A stretch of DNA of 64,000 nt from an uncultured Methylococcaceae bacterium. GTDB lineage: Bacteria > Pseudomonadota > Gammaproteobacteria > Methylococcales > Methylomonadaceae. Where the stretch lies: the NCBI GenBank assembly GCA_903873165.1, contig CAIQNQ010000137.1, positions 1 to 64,000 on the forward strand. The letters run 5' to 3'. The notes beneath the pieces were generated by a model. The model saw only the letters and a list, made by a program, of their open reading frames with translations. It was not told where the DNA came from and searched no databases. The translations under genes and the position numbers were made by a program. Shown here piece after piece: positions 39,534-49,449 of this stretch (position 1 is its first letter; the number at the start of each line of letters is the position of its first letter).

Positions 39534-39545
39534 ACCGTCGAGTTT
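39522..39545 (+). terminator. Palindromic intrinsic terminator candidate overlapping the nusB stop codon
   Basis: GACGGTTTATAAACCGTC followed by gagTTTTT. Confidence 0.6.
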
Positions 39546-39563
39546 TTGTTAAAGTCCTAAGTC

Positions 39564-40502
39564 ATGGCACTCACTGAGTTTTCTCTGATTCAACAGTTTT
39601 TTGTTCAGCAAAAGCCCAAGAATACTTCGACCGCGCTGGGTATAGGTGATGATTGTGCATTGTTGTCAGTGCCCGTTGGTTATCAATTGGCTATCACGGC
39701 TGATACCATGGTAGAGGGTGTGCATTTCTTTGCTGGTGCTGATCCCGAGCAACTGGGTCACAAATTATTGGCGGTTAATTTAAGTGATTTAGCCAGTATG
39801 GGTGCTAAGCCGCTGGCAGTCACTTTGGCGTTGACTTTACCTTCTGTGGATGCAGACTGGCTGAGGTGTTTCTCTAAAGGTTTTTTAAATCTTGCCGAGC
39901 AATATGGAGTAGATTTAATCGGTGGCGATACGACTTCTGGCCCTTTAACGCTGACTGTTCAGGCCATGGGTGTGGTGCCCAATCATAAAGCCTTATTGCG
40001 TTCTGGTGCTAAAGTCGGGGATTTAATTTATATGACGGGGGCTTTGGGTGACGCGGGTTTAGGTTTAAAAATCAACTTAGGTTATCAATGTCCTCAGCCT
40101 GATGCGGTTTTACAGCACTTTAATACCCCTAATCCGCAGATTGCCGCTGGCTTAGCCTTAATTGATGTAGCCAGTGCGTGTATTGATATTTCGGATGGCT
40201 TGGCGGCGGATTTAGGACATATTTTAGAATGCAGTCAAGTCGGGGCGTGTTTAGAGTGGGAAGCTTTACCCTTATCGGCATTAGTACAGCGTTATATTGC
40301 TGAAACGGGTGATTGGGCGATGCCTTTAACAGCCGGTGATGATTATCAATTATGTTTTACAGTGAGTCCTGATAAGGTTGCGCAATTAAAGGGTGAATAT
40401 ACCCCAATCGGTATTATAGAAGCCACGCCAGGCTTACGTTTACGTAAATCTGGGACTGTCCAAGCATTTGTGAGTAAAGGTTATGAGCATTTTTCTAAAT
40501 AG
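39564..40502 (+). CDS. thiL: Thiamine-monophosphate kinase
   Basis: GIGDDCALLSVPVGYQLAITADTMVEGVHFF ... CIDISDGLAADLGHIL ... GDDYQLCFTV. Confidence 0.95.
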   Translation: MALTEFSLIQQFFVQQKPKNTSTALGIGDDCALLSVPVGYQLAITADTMVEGVHFFAGADPEQLGHKLLAVNLSDLASMGAKPLAVTLALTLPSVDADWLRCFSKGFLNLAEQYGVDLIGGDTTSGPLTLTVQAMGVVPNHKALLRSGAKVGDLIYMTGALGDAGLGLKINLGYQCPQPDAVLQHFNTPNPQIAAGLALIDVASACIDISDGLAADLGHILECSQVGACLEWEALPLSALVQRYIAETGDWAMPLTAGDDYQLCFTVSPDKVAQLKGEYTPIGIIEATPGLRLRKSGTVQAFVSKGYEHFSK

Positions 40503-40998
40503 TACTTACGGCGTCAATAAGCTAACCCCTAAGCAGATTCTTTCTGATCCCATTTTATTTTTAGCGTTTGGCTTTGGTTCGGGATTAGCAAAAAAAGCCC
40601 CTGGTACTATGGGGACGCTGGCGGCTATTCCCGTTTATTGGTTGTTTGCTCAAACCGATTTACTTATATATAGCGTGTTAACGGTAATAGCTACTATTGC
40701 GGGTATTTGGATTTGTGATATTGCCGCTAAAAAACTGGCCGTCCATGATTTTGGCGGGATTGTTTGGGATGAAGTTGCGGGCTATCTAATTACCATGTGG
40801 TTAGTGCCTTGTACGTGGCAAACGGTGCTGACTGGTTTTGTGTTGTTTAGGATCTTTGATATCTTAAAGCCGTGGCCGATTAAATGGTTAGATCGTCATG
40901 TGAAAGGTGGCTTTGGTATTATGATTGATGATGTGCTGGCAGCCGTTTTCGCAGGTGGTTTGTTGGTATTGCTGGTTAATTATCAGTGGATAAGTTAA
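40483..40998 (+). CDS. pgpA: Phosphatidylglycerophosphatase A
   Basis: FGFGSGLAKKAPGTMGTLAAIPVYWL ... DEVAGYLITMW ... FRIFDILKPWPIKWLDRHVKGGFGIMIDDVLAA. Confidence 0.94.
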   Translation: MSIFLNSTYGVNKLTPKQILSDPILFLAFGFGSGLAKKAPGTMGTLAAIPVYWLFAQTDLLIYSVLTVIATIAGIWICDIAAKKLAVHDFGGIVWDEVAGYLITMWLVPCTWQTVLTGFVLFRIFDILKPWPIKWLDRHVKGGFGIMIDDVLAAVFAGGLLVLLVNYQWIS

Positions 40999-41136
40999 TT
41001 GCCCTTCTTAAAGGAGAGTGTGGTAGTATTCATTACAGGTATTATGGGTATTGCCGTTAGTTAGACTGGCGACCTGATTTGAGGGAATGCTGGTATCGAT
41101 TAATACCCTAAGCTGATCATGGTCGACTGATTTGTA

Positions 41137-41781
41137 ATGTTATCAGGTGGCGCATTAATATATTCATACTGGAGTTACCTGCTTTTTATGCAAAATGCTC
41201 CACACTTAGCATTGTCCTTTACGCTGGTAGAATTGTTAATCACACTGGCAATCGCAGCGATTCTTTTGGGTCTATCGATACCTAGTTTTACGGCATTAAT
41301 CTCTAGCAATCGCTTAAGCAGTAGTGCAAATACATGGATTACGACACTCAATTATGCCCGCAGTGAGGCCATAAAAAGAAATCAGCAAGTGGTGGTCAGA
41401 AAAACTTTGACCAATTGGGAGCAAGGTTGGCAGGTGTTTGTAGATATTGATCGCTCAACAGTCGCTAGACAAAATGTATTAGACAGTGATGACATCTTGC
41501 TCAGAGTTTATGCGGCTTTGCCAGTCGGTTTTACCTTAAGAGGCAATCAAAACTTCAGCAATTTTATCCGTTATAAACCCAATGGCGTCAGTAGTAGTTT
41601 CGGTAGTTTTGTGATCTGTGATAATCGTGATGGTAATAATTTACCAGAGCCTTATACGTCAAAATTGATTACCGTAAATGCAGCAGGTAGGGTGCATTTA
41701 GGCATTGATGCTAATATCAATGGTATTCCAGAAAGAGATGATGGCAGTGAAATCGTTTCCTGTACCGTGTCACCCTTTTAA
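41137..41781 (+). CDS. Type IV minor pilin FimT/GspH family
   Basis: Prepilin-type SFTLVELLITLAIAAILLGLSIPSF ... WITTLNYARSEAIKRNQQVVV. The start may be internal (ATG at 41188, MQNAPHLALSFTLVELL). Confidence 0.85.
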   Translation: MLSGGALIYSYWSYLLFMQNAPHLALSFTLVELLITLAIAAILLGLSIPSFTALISSNRLSSSANTWITTLNYARSEAIKRNQQVVVRKTLTNWEQGWQVFVDIDRSTVARQNVLDSDDILLRVYAALPVGFTLRGNQNFSNFIRYKPNGVSSSFGSFVICDNRDGNNLPEPYTSKLITVNAAGRVHLGIDANINGIPERDDGSEIVSCTVSPF

Positions 41782-41785
41782 CGCG

Positions 41786-42265
41786 ATGCAGCAGAGCAGA
41801 GGCTTTACTTTATTAGAAGTCTTAATCGCTTTAATTATTATGGCTATTGGCAGTCTTGGCCTGGGTCAATTACAACTCATTAGTTTAAAAAACAATCAAA
41901 GTAGTTATTTTCGTAGCCAAGCTAACCAGTTGGCCTACGATATGATTGAAAGAATGCGCATTAATTCAACGGTTGCCCATCTGTATTTAGGCACTGTAGT
42001 GGGCACAGGTTCAGGGACTGAAGCACAGTGTACACAATGTAAAGATCCCAGTACCCCTTGTTTACCCAGCCAATTAGCCGCATTGGATTTATGTGTGTGG
42101 CAAGTGCAATTAGCTAAGTTGCGTACTGGTGCAACAGGTGTAGTTAGTAAAAATAATGGGGTGTATTCCATTAGCATTTCTTGGAATGATCCAGCAGTTT
42201 ATGCGGGGGTAGTGACGGTTGTCAGCAATCCTAGTGTGCAGTTAACACTATCGTTTTTACTCTGA
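41786..42265 (+). CDS. pilV: Type IV pilus modification protein PilV
   Basis: MQQSRGFTLLEVLIALIIMAIGSLGLGQLQLISLKNNQ; ATG at 41786 preferred to the ORF-track start at 41705. Confidence 0.87.
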   Translation: MQQSRGFTLLEVLIALIIMAIGSLGLGQLQLISLKNNQSSYFRSQANQLAYDMIERMRINSTVAHLYLGTVVGTGSGTEAQCTQCKDPSTPCLPSQLAALDLCVWQVQLAKLRTGATGVVSKNNGVYSISISWNDPAVYAGVVTVVSNPSVQLTLSFLL

Positions 42266-42960
42266 TGAAAGTATTAGCTAAGAGATATTCTGCTGACCAA
42301 AAAGGTTTGACTTTAGTAGAAATACTTATCGCTTTGTTGATTAGTGCTTTTCTATTGGCAGGCATGATCGCGGTATTTCTTAATATAAAACAGACCTATC
42401 GAGTTCAAGATAATTTAGCCAGAATGCAAGAAAGCGGCAGTTTGGCCTTAGAATTGATGGGGCGAGATATTCGGATGCTGGGTTACTGGGGGTGTTTAAA
42501 GGCGAACACGGGTGATCTGTACGGGGATGCTACTCAATTAATTCTTAAAGCCGCTTATGCAGTTGACCCACCTATTTATAGTTGTGGTGATACTGTCAAT
42601 AAATCAGCCAGTTATTATGTTGATAAAACCTCTAGCGTTAGTTATAGCATTGTTAATAACGTGTTAAGACGTAACACCAATAATCTTAATAACGATATCG
42701 TGGAAGGAATTGAGGCTATGACATTTTTGTACGGTGTTGATACGGATGTGAATAGTAGTCCTAATGTGTATTTGCCCTACAATGCTGTTGTGGATTTTGA
42801 GAAAGTGGTGAGTATACAAGTACAATTACTGGTCAGTAGTCTAGATGATAATTTGGTGTTTAAGGCAGCGGCCTTCACTTTTAACGGTCTGACTAAAACT
42901 GATCGGCGTATAAGGCGAGTCCATACCGCTACTTATATGCTCCGAAATAGGCATACTTAA
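42265..42960 (+). CDS. pilW: PilW family type IV pilus assembly protein
   Basis: QKGLTLVEILIALLISAFLLAGMIAVFLNIKQTYRVQDNLARMQESGSLALELMGRDIRMLGYWGC. Confidence 0.87.
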   Translation: MKVLAKRYSADQKGLTLVEILIALLISAFLLAGMIAVFLNIKQTYRVQDNLARMQESGSLALELMGRDIRMLGYWGCLKANTGDLYGDATQLILKAAYAVDPPIYSCGDTVNKSASYYVDKTSSVSYSIVNNVLRRNTNNLNNDIVEGIEAMTFLYGVDTDVNSSPNVYLPYNAVVDFEKVVSIQVQLLVSSLDDNLVFKAAAFTFNGLTKTDRRIRRVHTATYMLRNRHT

Positions 42961-42963
42961 GTC

Positions 42964-43521
42964 ATGATGCGGCATTTGAGTAGGCAAAGCGGTTTAATAT
43001 TAATTGTTAGCCTAATTCTCTTGCTAATACTGACATTATTAACGCTGACTGCTTTGCAAACGAGTACCTTAGAAGTAAAAATGCGTACTAATGATCTGAG
43101 TAGAAGTGTGGCTTTTCAAGCGGCAGAATCAGGTTTACGAGCAGCCGAACAGTTTATTACCAGTTCGGACCCCGTGTTTAATCCTATAAAATTGATTGCC
43201 GGCCCCTTTCAGGGCACAGATTGTGTGGCTGGTTTATGCCCGTTAACGATGACACCTCTGTGGTCGGTGTCTACTTTTAATTGGATTTCTAAAGGCAGAG
43301 CTTTGAGTGTTAACCTATCTAATAGCGTGCAAACACCCAGAACTGTGATTGAAATGCTGAGCCATACTCCCAGCAGTGACGGCAATGGAGTAGAGGCTAT
43401 ATTTCGAATTACGACCCGCGCTTGGGGTATGGATAGTAATACTGTGGTGCAATTACAAAGTTATTTTAGCTTAAAGTCCGAAAATTCTAGGCGTGTAGCG
43501 TGGCGGGAGATAGTCAATTAA
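42964..43521 (+). CDS. pilX: PilX-like type IV pilus assembly protein
   Basis: RQSGLILIVSLILLLILTLLTLTALQTSTLEVKMRTNDLSRSVAFQAAESGLRAAE. Confidence 0.85.
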   Translation: MMRHLSRQSGLILIVSLILLLILTLLTLTALQTSTLEVKMRTNDLSRSVAFQAAESGLRAAEQFITSSDPVFNPIKLIAGPFQGTDCVAGLCPLTMTPLWSVSTFNWISKGRALSVNLSNSVQTPRTVIEMLSHTPSSDGNGVEAIFRITTRAWGMDSNTVVQLQSYFSLKSENSRRVAWREIVN

Positions 43522-43945
43522 AGCCTTTACCTTTATAGAAGTTATGATGTCGCTGTTAATCGTGGCAATATTGGCTAGTGTTGCGTATCCTACTTATAAA
43601 AATAATGTGTTAAAAGCACGGCGGGTCGATGCTCAATGTACCTTAATGGCTTTTGCAAGTGCAATGGAACGATATTATCTGCAAAATAATAGTTATTTAG
43701 GCGCGGCTGCGGTAGGTGGAAATACCGGTGTCCCCGGGGTATTTTCTGCAACTGCGCCACTAGGTGGCAGTGCTGCTAGTTATGATTTAACTATCAATAC
43801 GGTAACGGCAACTTCTTATACGTTAATGGCTACCCCAAAGGGTAATCAAGAGGGTGATTTATGTGGTGCGTTAACATTAACTGATTTAGGCGTAAAAGGC
43901 ATTGTTAATGCAGCTAATGGGATAAGTGTCAGTGCTTGTTGGTAG
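43517..43945 (+). CDS. pilE: Type IV pilin-like protein PilE, probable non-ATG (ATT) start
   Basis: Frame upstream of the ORF-track ATG reads TAG TCA ATT AAA GCC TTT ACC TTT ATA GAA GTT ATG: IKA/FTFIEVMMSLLIVAILASVAYPTY keeps the prepilin motif; GGGAG lies 7 nt before the ATT. Confidence 0.72.
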   Translation: MKAFTFIEVMMSLLIVAILASVAYPTYKNNVLKARRVDAQCTLMAFASAMERYYLQNNSYLGAAAVGGNTGVPGVFSATAPLGGSAASYDLTINTVTATSYTLMATPKGNQEGDLCGALTLTDLGVKGIVNAANGISVSACW

Positions 43946-44005
43946 ATTGTGTGTGTTATACTTAGATTTGAGAATCAACTTAAATGATCATAAAAGGCAT
44001 TTATA

Positions 44006-44215
44006 ATGTTTGATGACAAATTTTTTGATGATTGGCTAGAGAGTCAAACGCAAAAAGTGATGGAGCAAGTGGCTATCGGACAAAGTATTGCTTCTGATCA
44101 AATGATGATTTTAATGCTTAAAGCTCAAACCAATCATTTTGCCTATTTAGATTATGAAGCGGTCGTAAAAATGTACTGTTTTGCCTTTGTTATGCGCATG
44201 ACGTTTGGGTTGTAG
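44006..44215 (+). CDS. Small hypothetical protein (69 aa)
   Basis: ORF in the pilE-ogt gap, family not recognised. Confidence 0.4.
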   Translation: MFDDKFFDDWLESQTQKVMEQVAIGQSIASDQMMILMLKAQTNHFAYLDYEAVVKMYCFAFVMRMTFGL

Positions 44216-44240
44216 TGATTTATTATTTATTCAAGGTTGT

Positions 44241-44738
44241 ATGGTTTATTTAATAGAGTGGGTTGAGCAGGTTAATGGAACTGAAGAGTGGGCTAGTTTT
44301 AATACGCCTGTAGGTATGCTTAAGGTGCTACTCCGAGGCGATGTAATTTGTGCTTCATCGTGGGTGTTAATCTCTAGTGAAGAGAGTGTTGAATCGCCAC
44401 TGCGCTTATTATCAGAATTAGAGCTGGCGTATCAGGCTAATCAGCCCACGCTCATTAAATTGTTAAAACAAGGCACGTTTTTTCAACACAAAGTGTGGGC
44501 TGAACTGCTTAAGATTCCTTGCGGTAATACCCGAACTTATTCTGAAATAGCTAAGCAGATTGATTCTGCACCCCGAGCGGTCGGTAATGCCTGTCGGACT
44601 AATCCTTATCCATGGTTTATTCCTTGTCATCGAGTGGTAGCTATAGCTGGTTTGGGGGGGTATAGTGGTCAAACATTGGGGCCATTAGTGGTGATTAAAG
44701 AGGCACTCTTATCTTATGAATTAATGACTCAAGTATGA
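44241..44738 (+). CDS. ogt: Methylated-DNA--protein-cysteine S-methyltransferase
   Basis: FFQHKVWAELLKIPCGNTRTYSEIAKQI ... ACRTNPYPWFIPCHRVVAIAGLGGYSG with the PCHR active site. Confidence 0.9.
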   Translation: MVYLIEWVEQVNGTEEWASFNTPVGMLKVLLRGDVICASSWVLISSEESVESPLRLLSELELAYQANQPTLIKLLKQGTFFQHKVWAELLKIPCGNTRTYSEIAKQIDSAPRAVGNACRTNPYPWFIPCHRVVAIAGLGGYSGQTLGPLVVIKEALLSYELMTQV

Positions 44739-45619
44739 CAGCTAGTGCGTTAATTGAGCAGTTTTTGGATGCGGTGTGGGTTGAGCAAGGCTTAAGTGAA
44801 AATACTTTATCAGCTTATAGTAGTGATTTAAGAATCTATGCGGATTGGTTAGCTGATAAAGATATGTTGGCAGTAGATAGAGGAGATATATCGGGTTTTT
44901 TGGCCAAACGTTATCAAGAAGGTATCGGTAATCGATCAGCGGCACGCATTTTATCCAGCTTACGCCGTTTTTATGGGTATTATATTCGTGAGAATAAAAT
45001 CACTATTGATCCTACTGCGTTAATCGAATCTCCACACGTTGGGCACTTATTGCCTGCGCCCTTATCTGAACAGGATGTGGAACTACTCTTAAATGCACCA
45101 GAAATAAGTAACTTACAAGGTTGTCGTGATAAAGCCATGATAGAAATGTTGTATGCCACTGGTTTACGTGTTTCTGAATTAGTCGGCTTAAAGTTTTCTC
45201 AAATAAGTTTTAGAATGGGTGTGGTTAGAGTTACTGGTAAGGGGGACAAAGAACGCTTGGTGCCAGTGGGTGAAGAAGCCATGGAATCTTTAGAAATTTA
45301 CATTAATCAGGCTAGAGGAGGATTGTTAGGCAGTCAGCAAACCGACTATTTATTTGTCACAAACCGTGCATCTGGCATGACAAGACAGGCATTTTGGCAT
45401 ATTATCAAGCGTCATGCGAAAAAAGCGGGTATTAATAAGGAGATTTCTCCGCATACTTTACGGCATGCCTTTGCGACCCATTTATTGAATCATGGCGCAG
45501 ATTTGCGGGTTGTGCAGTTGTTGTTAGGGCATTCAGATTTATCGACTACTCAAATCTATACGCATATAGCCCGTGAGCGTTTAAAAGAATTACATACAAA
45601 ATTTCATCCTAGAGGCTAG
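44735..45619 (+). CDS. xerD: Tyrosine recombinase XerD
   Basis: EQFLDAVWVEQGLSENTLSAYSSDLRIYADWL ... ATGLRVSELVGLKFSQI ... HTLRHAFATHLLNHGADLRVVQLLLGHSDLSTTQIYTHIARERL. Confidence 0.94.
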   Translation: MTASALIEQFLDAVWVEQGLSENTLSAYSSDLRIYADWLADKDMLAVDRGDISGFLAKRYQEGIGNRSAARILSSLRRFYGYYIRENKITIDPTALIESPHVGHLLPAPLSEQDVELLLNAPEISNLQGCRDKAMIEMLYATGLRVSELVGLKFSQISFRMGVVRVTGKGDKERLVPVGEEAMESLEIYINQARGGLLGSQQTDYLFVTNRASGMTRQAFWHIIKRHAKKAGINKEISPHTLRHAFATHLLNHGADLRVVQLLLGHSDLSTTQIYTHIARERLKELHTKFHPRG

Positions 45620-45624
45620 TTTAT

Positions 45625-46398
45625 ATGACACAAAATATTCACTCGACGGCTTACATTGCATCTGATGTAGTGTTAGGCGACAATCTAATCGTTGGTCCAT
45701 TTGCCGTGATTGAAAGTGGTGCTGTGTTAGGAGCTAATTGTCAGGTTGGTGCTCATGCTGTGGTTCATGGGTATGTAAAAATGGGTGAGGGTAATATATT
45801 ACATCCTCATGCGGTGTTAGGTGGGTTACCTCAGGATACTGGTTTTAAAGCTGAGACAGAGTCATGGTTGATTATTGGTGATAATAATCATTTTAGAGAA
45901 GGTTTTACCGCGCATCGTGCTTCTATTGAACATGCGGAAACTCATATTGGCTCAGGGTGTTATTTTATGAATAACAGTCATGTCGCGCATGATTGCCATG
46001 TGGGTGATAAGACGATTTTTGCTAATAATGTGGCGATTGGTGGTCATGTGGAAGTGGGCAATAATGTGTTTATGGGGGGGGCGGCTGTCGTCCATCAGTT
46101 TTGTCGAATCGGGTCTTATGCGATAGTGCAAGGTATGACAGCTTTAAGTATGGACGTGATTCCCTATATGTTAATCGGCGGTAAACCCATTAAGCATTAC
46201 CGTTTAAATACGGTGGGTTTAAGAAGAGCCGGCATTACTGGGGATCGATATAATGTCCTTTCCTCAGCTTTTAGATTATTAAAAAATAGAAAGACTTTAG
46301 ATGCTTTAGAAGAAACTACGGAAATTAAATATTTAAAAGATTGGTTAGCTGTAAAATCAAAACGCGGAACGCATGGTTTTGTGGGTATTTCTTTGTAA
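45625..46398 (+). CDS. LpxA-like acyl-ACP--UDP-N-acetylglucosamine O-acyltransferase
   Basis: Hexapeptide repeats, GGLPQDTGFKAETESWLIIGDNNHFREGFTAHRAS, NNSHVAHDCHVGDKTIFANNVAIGGHVEVG, C-terminal LNTVGLRRAGI. Confidence 0.85.
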   Translation: MTQNIHSTAYIASDVVLGDNLIVGPFAVIESGAVLGANCQVGAHAVVHGYVKMGEGNILHPHAVLGGLPQDTGFKAETESWLIIGDNNHFREGFTAHRASIEHAETHIGSGCYFMNNSHVAHDCHVGDKTIFANNVAIGGHVEVGNNVFMGGAAVVHQFCRIGSYAIVQGMTALSMDVIPYMLIGGKPIKHYRLNTVGLRRAGITGDRYNVLSSAFRLLKNRKTLDALEETTEIKYLKDWLAVKSKRGTHGFVGISL

Positions 46399-46754
46399 TG
46401 TAGTTTGGGTTAGTTAATTTGCAGTCTTATAATCCTAAATCGTTACAGCTGTTGGCGTGTAATTATTAAGCCCTGCACCTGTTGAGCGCATGGTATTAAG
46501 CTGATCGTGGCTCGCAAGCTCTCCATGAATGGTTTAATGCTGATGGTATATAACCAATAAATCCGTTTTTAATAAGTTATTCATGCGTTTAATTGATCAC
46601 ATTAATTGTAATGCTGGACTAGGTTTACTATAAGGAATCGTAAATTGATTGCATTCAACTTCATAAATAAGCATATAATATTTCAGGTTATTGCAACTCA
46701 GTTTAATAGTTATCATTTCTTGGTAAGGTTGTGTTAACGAATTTTTGTTTGCTC

Positions 46755-46783
46755 CTTGAAAACTTGCGGATGCTCCCTAATAT
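46755..46783 (+). promoter_or_regulatory. Putative sigma-32 (heat shock) promoter of clpB
   Basis: CTTGAAA - 13 nt - CCCTAATAT, about 40 bp upstream of the clpB ATG. Confidence 0.6.
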
Positions 46784-46820
46784 CCGTGCCAACTTAACCA
46801 CTATTTAGTAGGTAACCCAC

Positions 46821-49397
46821 ATGCGTATGGATAAATTAACCAGCAAGTTTCAGGCTGCTTTAGCTGATGCTCAGAGTCTGGCTTTAGGAAAAGATCATCA
46901 ATTTATAGAACCCGTGCATTTAATGACGGCATTATTAGAACAAGAAGGCGGAAGTATCAAACCGTTGTTCGCGCAAATAGGTATTAATAATCAATTATTG
47001 CGCACTGAATTAAATACTGAGCTTAATCGCATTGCTACTGTTTCAGGTTCGGGTGGTGATGTGCAAATCTCTAATGAATCATCGAGGTTACTTAATTTAA
47101 CCGATAAATTAGCTCAGAAGCGTAATGATAAGTTTATTTCTAGTGAATTGTTTTTATTGGCTGCTTGTGAAGAAAAAGGTTATTTAAGTCAGTTATTTAA
47201 AAAATTAGGTCTAAGTACAAAGGCGGTAGAAGTGGCAATCGATAAAATGCGCGGTGGTGAAGTGGTCGATGATGTTAATGCAGAAGACCAGCGTCAAGCC
47301 TTAAATAAATACACGATTAATTTAACGGAGCGAGCCGAGCAAGGTAAGTTAGACCCAGTGATTGGTCGTGATGATGAGATTCGTCGTACTATTCAAGTAT
47401 TACAACGTCGTACTAAAAATAATCCGGTATTAATTGGTGAACCAGGGGTGGGTAAAACCGCTATTGTAGAAGGTTTAGCACAGCGTATTGTCAATGGCGA
47501 AGTCCCAGAGGGCATTAAAGGCAAACAGGTTTTATCTTTAGATATGGCGGCACTAATTGCTGGTGCTAAATTTAGAGGTGAGTTTGAAGAACGCCTGAAA
47601 GCGGTATTAAATGATTTAGCGAAACAAGAAGGCCAAGTTATTTTGTTTATTGATGAGCTTCATACCATGGTCGGTGCAGGTAAAGCAGAAGGCGCAATGG
47701 ATGCGGGTAATATGTTAAAGCCCGCTTTAGCACGAGGTGAATTGCATTGCGTCGGTGCAACTACTTTAGATGAATATCGTAAATATGTTGAAAAAGATGC
47801 GGCCTTAGAGCGACGTTTTCAAAAAGTGATGGTAGATGAACCTTCAGTTGAAGATACCATTGCCATCTTACGCGGTTTAAAAGAAAAATATGAAGTACAT
47901 CACGGGGTAGAAATTACCGACCCAGCGATTGTTGCAGCGGCGGCGTTATCTTATCGTTATATTGCCGATAGACAATTACCCGATAAAGCCATTGATTTAA
48001 TCGATGAGGCGGCGAGTCGAATCCGTATGGAGATAGACTCTAAGCCAGAAGAAATGGATCGGTTATATCGCCGTTTGATTCAGTTAAAAATTGAACAAGT
48101 GGCGTTAAAGAAAGAAAAAGATGCGGCTTCTAAGAAGCGCTTAACCACGCTTGAAACAGATATTGCAGAGCTAGAAAAAGAATATTCTGATTTAGAAGAA
48201 ATCTGGAAAGCTGAAAAAGCTTTATTACAGGGTTCTGCAAGTATTAAAGAAAAGTTAGACCAAGCAAAAACTGAGTTAGAAGCAGCGTCGCGTGCTAGTG
48301 ATTTTGGGCGTATGTCTGAGTTGCAATACGGTATTATTCCTGAGTTAGAGAAACAATTAGCCAGCTCGGTGCCTGATGAATCTCATAAGATGACTTTGTT
48401 GCGTAATAAGGTAACTGATGAAGAAATTGCTGAAGTTGTCTCTAAATGGACTGGAATTCCAGTTTCTAAGATGATGGAAGGCGAGCGCGAAAAATTATTA
48501 AGCATGGAGGACTATCTTAGTAAACGCGTGGTCGGTCAATCTGAAGCCCTTAAGGCTGTTAGTAATGCTATTCGTCGTTCAAGAGCGGGCTTATCTGATC
48601 CCAACCGTCCTAATGGTTCGTTCTTATTCTTAGGGCCAACGGGCGTTGGTAAAACTGAATTATGTAAAGCCTTAGCGGAGTTTATGTTTGATACCACTGA
48701 TTCTATGGTGCGTATTGATATGTCTGAGTTTATGGAGAAGCATTCGGTGGCAAGGTTAATTGGGGCGCCTCCTGGTTATGTGGGTTATGAAGAAGGTGGT
48801 TATTTAACGGAGTTGGTGAGACGTAAACCTTATTCTGTGATATTAATGGATGAAATTGAAAAGGCGCATCCAGATGTGTTTAATATTTTGTTACAAGTAT
48901 TAGATGATGGGCGTTTAACCGATGGTCAAGGTCGAACTGTTGATTTTAGAAATACGGTGATCGTAATGACGTCTAATATCGGTTCGGATATTATTCAAGA
49001 GTTAGCAGGCGAAGCTTTATATCCAGTAATGAAAGCAGCAGTAATGGAGCGAGTCAGTCAGCAATTTAGACCCGAGTTTATCAATCGTATCGATGAGGCT
49101 GTTGTATTTCATCCTTTGGCAAGAGAACAAATTAGAGCGATATCAAGTATTCAAATTGAACACTTAAGAGTGCGTTTAAGAGATAAAGAGATTGGTTTTG
49201 AAATATCCGATCAAGCCCTAGATATTTTAGGTGAGGCTGGTTTTGATCCTGTGTATGGTGCAAGACCTATGAAGCGGGCAATTCAGCAACAGTTAGAAAA
49301 TCCGTTGGCTCAGTCTATCTTAGGTGGGCAATTTATGGCGGGTGATACCATTAAGGTAACTGCGGATGACGCTGGGTTGCATTTCGTTAAAGCATAA
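46821..49397 (+). CDS. clpB: ATP-dependent chaperone ClpB
   Basis: Two AAA+ modules ([37 protein letters not shown]) with middle coiled-coil. Confidence 0.96.
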   Translation: MRMDKLTSKFQAALADAQSLALGKDHQFIEPVHLMTALLEQEGGSIKPLFAQIGINNQLLRTELNTELNRIATVSGSGGDVQISNESSRLLNLTDKLAQKRNDKFISSELFLLAACEEKGYLSQLFKKLGLSTKAVEVAIDKMRGGEVVDDVNAEDQRQALNKYTINLTERAEQGKLDPVIGRDDEIRRTIQVLQRRTKNNPVLIGEPGVGKTAIVEGLAQRIVNGEVPEGIKGKQVLSLDMAALIAGAKFRGEFEERLKAVLNDLAKQEGQVILFIDELHTMVGAGKAEGAMDAGNMLKPALARGELHCVGATTLDEYRKYVEKDAALERRFQKVMVDEPSVEDTIAILRGLKEKYEVHHGVEITDPAIVAAAALSYRYIADRQLPDKAIDLIDEAASRIRMEIDSKPEEMDRLYRRLIQLKIEQVALKKEKDAASKKRLTTLETDIAELEKEYSDLEEIWKAEKALLQGSASIKEKLDQAKTELEAASRASDFGRMSELQYGIIPELEKQLASSVPDESHKMTLLRNKVTDEEIAEVVSKWTGIPVSKMMEGEREKLLSMEDYLSKRVVGQSEALKAVSNAIRRSRAGLSDPNRPNGSFLFLGPTGVGKTELCKALAEFMFDTTDSMVRIDMSEFMEKHSVARLIGAPPGYVGYEEGGYLTELVRRKPYSVILMDEIEKAHPDVFNILLQVLDDGRLTDGQGRTVDFRNTVIVMTSNIGSDIIQELAGEALYPVMKAAVMERVSQQFRPEFINRIDEAVVFHPLAREQIRAISSIQIEHLRVRLRDKEIGFEISDQALDILGEAGFDPVYGARPMKRAIQQQLENPLAQSILGGQFMAGDTIKVTADDAGLHFVKA

Positions 49398-49407
49398 CTT
49401 TATGTAG

Positions 49408-49442
49408 TGACTAACAAGCTTAAACATTTGGCTTGTTAGTCA
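49408..49442. terminator. Hairpin between convergent clpB and mltD (possible bidirectional terminator)
   Basis: TGACTAACAAGC - ttaaacatttg - GCTTGTTAGTCA, perfect 12-bp arms, no strong T-tract. Confidence 0.5.
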
Positions 49443-49449
49443 TGTTAAT

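Noticed and set aside
44735-45619. xerD considered as an integrase marking a genomic island
   Set aside because: Sequence is the housekeeping XerD type, and no att-like repeats, tRNA or cargo genes flank it.
41091-46510. Similar words TAAGCTGATCATGG (41109) and TAAGCTGATCGTGG (46497)
   Set aside because: Only about 14 bp of similarity in two intergenic regions; insufficient to call a repeat family without a genome-wide search.
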